Shown piece by piece: positions 62,080 to 64,000 of a DNA stretch of 64,000 nucleotides. The stretch lies in the NCBI RefSeq assembly GCF_030317145.1, contig NZ_JASZYE010000001.1:620001-684000 (forward strand), given 5' to 3'. The stretch comes from Variovorax flavidus. Lineage in GTDB: Bacteria; Pseudomonadota; Gammaproteobacteria; Burkholderiales; Burkholderiaceae_C. The translations under genes and the position numbers were made by a program. How positions within the stretch are numbered: the first letter of the stretch is position 1; each line of letters opens with the position of its first letter. The notes beneath the pieces are model-generated. The model saw only the letters and a list, made by a program, of their open reading frames with translations. It was not told the origin of the DNA and did not search any database.

Positions 62080-63552
62080 GTGACAGTTCAGCTTTGCCGC
62101 ACAGTGCGGCCTCTGGGTCTTTGCGCGCTTTCCGCTGCGGCAGTGCTGCTGGCGGCGTGTACGACGGTCGGTCCCGACTACCGGCAACCTGCCGACGCCA
62201 TCGCCGGCCAACCCGCAGCTGCGGCGCCGTTCGAGGGCGCGCAGCCGTCGCGACGGTCGCCGGACGCTGCTTCGGCGCAACCCTATTCACAGGCACCGCT
62301 GCCGGCGCACTGGTGGCGGCTGTACAGCGATCCCTTGCTCGACCGGTTGGTGGAGCAAGCCCTCGCGCACAACACCGACCTGCGTCAGGCCGTGGCCAAC
62401 CTGGAGCGCGTCGAGGCACTCGAGGCCGAGGTCGATGGCGCCAGCAAGCCCACCATCGGCGTGAACGGCGGGCCGTCGTACGGGCACGTGTCGGGCCTGT
62501 CGCTGCTGCAACCCGGCTATCAGCCGCCCAGCGACTTTCACTACAGCGCAGGTGTCGCGGTGTCGTACCAGCTCGACCTGTTCGGCCAGATCCGCCGCGC
62601 GAGCGAGGCATCGCACGCGAGCACCGAAGCAGCTTCGGCTGCGCTGGACCTGGTGCGCGTCAGCGTCGCGGCCGGCACGGCGCGCGCCTACGCCGATGTG
62701 TGTTCGACCGGCCTGCGACTGCGCAGCGCGCGGAAGTCGGCCGAACTGCAGCAGGAGGCGGTGGACGCCTCGCAGCGGCTTCAACAGGCCGGGCGCGTCG
62801 GCGTCATCGACGTGTCGCGCGCACGCAGCCAGGCGCAGCAACTGCTCGCGGCCTTGCCGCCGCTGCAGGCGCAGCGCGAAGGTGCCGTGTACCGGCTGGC
62901 CACGCTCACGGGCACGCCGCCGCAAGCCTTCTCCAAGGAGGTGACCGGGTGCGAGGCTCCGCCGCGCGTGGCGGGTGCCGTGCCGGTGGGCGATGGCGCC
63001 GAGTTGCTGCGTCGCCGGCCGGACATTCGCCAGGCCGAGCGCGAGCTTGCCGCCGCCACGGCGCGGATCGGCGTGGCCGTGGCCGACCGCTACCCGAAGA
63101 TCACGCTGGGTCTTTCGGCGTCCTCCGCCGGCCTGGCCGATGGCTTTGCTCGCCGCGACACCTTTGCGTGGAGTCTCGGGCCGCTGATCTCCTGGACCCT
63201 CCCCAACACCGGCGTCGTCGATGCCCGCATTGCGCAGGCCGAAGCCGGCACGCGGATGGCCGCCGCGAAGTTCGACGGCACGGTGTTGACGGCCCTGCGC
63301 GAAACCGAAACGGCGCTCAGCGCCTACGCGCACGAACTCGACCGGAATGCAGCGCTCCAGGCTTCGCGCGACGAGGCGTCCACCGTCGCCGGCCAGGCGC
63401 GCCGGATGTACCAGAGCGGCAAGGTCGGCTATCTCGATGCGCTCGACGCCGAGCGCTCGCTGGCCTCTGGCGAGGCGGCACTCGCGGCGTCGGACGCTCA
63501 ACTCGCGGACGACCAGGTCACGTTGTTCCTCGCCCTCGGCGGCGGCTGGTGA
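62080..63552 (+). CDS. RND-type outer-membrane lipoprotein (NodT/OprM family)
   Basis: The 490-residue outer-membrane factor has a lipobox at about Cys27 (LLAACTTVGPDY), the classic start of this family. Two long helical repeats follow. GAAGGGG nine bases before GTG 62080 supports that start. An earlier GTG at 62071 overlaps the HlyD stop but has no spacing for a ribosome site. It completes the tripartite aromatic-acid exporter. Confidence 0.9.
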   Translation: MTVQLCRTVRPLGLCALSAAAVLLAACTTVGPDYRQPADAIAGQPAAAAPFEGAQPSRRSPDAASAQPYSQAPLPAHWWRLYSDPLLDRLVEQALAHNTDLRQAVANLERVEALEAEVDGASKPTIGVNGGPSYGHVSGLSLLQPGYQPPSDFHYSAGVAVSYQLDLFGQIRRASEASHASTEAASAALDLVRVSVAAGTARAYADVCSTGLRLRSARKSAELQQEAVDASQRLQQAGRVGVIDVSRARSQAQQLLAALPPLQAQREGAVYRLATLTGTPPQAFSKEVTGCEAPPRVAGAVPVGDGAELLRRRPDIRQAERELAAATARIGVAVADRYPKITLGLSASSAGLADGFARRDTFAWSLGPLISWTLPNTGVVDARIAQAEAGTRMAAAKFDGTVLTALRETETALSAYAHELDRNAALQASRDEASTVAGQARRMYQSGKVGYLDALDAERSLASGEAALAASDAQLADDQVTLFLALGGGW

Positions 63553-63604
63553 GCAGCACCGTGAGCCCACCCCCCACTCCAATCAACTCAAAGGAGAAAG
63601 CTGA

Positions 63605-64000
63605 ATGATCGACCCATCCACCTACCGGACGGGAGGCCTTCGATGGCTGCTCGTTCTGTTCGGGATCGTGCTCCTGCTGTGCGGCGCCGCGCTGGCGCTT
63701 GGCGGCGTGCGGCTCGCGAGCGTGGGCGGCTCCTGGTACTACCTGCTGGGAGGCGCGGCCTTGCTCGTTGCCGGTGTGCAGTACGCGCGCCGCCGGCCCT
63801 CCGCACTCGCCTGGCTCGGCCTGGCCTTCATCGGCACGGTGGTCTGGGCGCTGGCGGAGGTCGGCTTCGACTACTGGCAGTTGATCCCGAGGCTGGTGAT
63901 GCTGGCGGTGCTCACGATGTTCGGCCTGCTGCTGGCGCCACGCCTGGGCGCCATCGGTCCGAAGGCCGCGTATGGGATGGCTGGGGTGCTCTTCGTCGCT
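63605..64000 (+). CDS. membrane-bound PQQ-dependent dehydrogenase (glucose/quinate/shikimate family), 5' part
   Basis: The first 132 codons show the family's N-terminal five-helix ubiquinone-linked anchor, starting MIDPSTYRTGGLRWLLVLFG. Typical segments are LASVGGSWYYLLGGAALLVAG and EVGFDYWQLIPRL. AAGGAG lies about nine bases before the ATG. The enzyme oxidises glucose, or quinate and shikimate, on the periplasmic side. Neighbouring aromatic-acid genes favour a quinate/shikimate type, but the catalytic domain is outside the window. Confidence 0.85.
   Translation, partial: MIDPSTYRTGGLRWLLVLFGIVLLLCGAALALGGVRLASVGGSWYYLLGGAALLVAGVQYARRRPSALAWLGLAFIGTVVWALAEVGFDYWQLIPRLVMLAVLTMFGLLLAPRLGAIGPKAAYGMAGVLFVA

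Overview
The window looks like a chromosomal segment of a high-GC betaproteobacterium of the Burkholderiales, most likely Comamonadaceae and Variovorax-like. The evidence is the dense GC-rich coding, family-typical neighbourhoods (nadE-glnB; ECF sigma factor-DUF3619-DUF3106-RDD-dgkA; ilvB-ilvN-ilvC-pssA-leuA; aat-bpt), and an extragenic palindromic block near 28.2 kb that resembles a dispersed repeat I remember from Variovorax and Acidovorax. That assignment is inference. I see no rRNA, tRNA, CRISPR array, insertion sequence or prophage.

Layout. 0-1.1 kb: end of an SsuBC/TauBC-type ABC importer. 1.1-4.7 kb: lytic transglycosylase, glyoxalase II, a methyltransferase and RNase HI. 4.8-8.4 kb: molybdenum-cofactor genes moaA-mobA-moeA plus a one-domain cyclic-nucleotide-binding protein. 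8.4-11.3 kb: SDR and aldehyde dehydrogenase, and an exported peroxiredoxin. 11.3-15.2 kb: phospholipase-D lipoprotein, two small overlapping genes (one a putative zinc ribbon), an AT-richer gap, and two poorly known proteins. 15.2-20 kb: a TolC/HlyD/ABC-2 permease export operon with no ATPase gene. 20-23.9 kb: a proton-pumping pyrophosphatase carrying an extra OmpA-like domain, divergent from the soluble pyrophosphatase. 24-28.1 kb: acyltransferase, EamA permease, NAD synthetase and PII. 28.1-31.8 kb: LOG protein, dgkA, RDD protein and the sigma-factor cluster.

31.8-39.9 kb is a branched-chain amino-acid block: ilvB, ilvN, ilvC, pssA, then two different 2-isopropylmalate synthases in tandem. 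Before the first one lies an unannotated-looking leucine attenuator: a 17-codon leader with four Leu codons, two of them rare CTA, a possible antiterminator pairing and a strong terminator hairpin. 40-43.5 kb: PBP7-type peptidase, an IclR regulator and the two N-degron transferases. 43.6-48.1 kb: an orphan molybdopterin hydroxylase large subunit, then pobA divergent from a PobR-like regulator, with a tandem operator-like repeat between them. 48.1-51.7 kb: a two-component system followed by a DegP-type protease whose promoter region carries a PmrA/QseB-like box.

51.8-57.9 kb is the least conventional stretch: an FHA-domain protein, an exported intradiol dioxygenase, unknown proteins, a membrane Ser/Thr kinase and an overlapping OmpA-type lipoprotein, with no type VI secretion genes in sight. 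58.3-63.6 kb: a MarR regulator with a palindromic operator, driving an Aae-like aromatic-acid efflux operon (FUSC, DUF1656, HlyD, outer-membrane factor). The window ends inside a membrane-bound PQQ dehydrogenase of the glucose/quinate/shikimate type. pobA, the dioxygenase, the efflux operon and the possible quinate dehydrogenase suggest handling of plant-derived aromatic acids.
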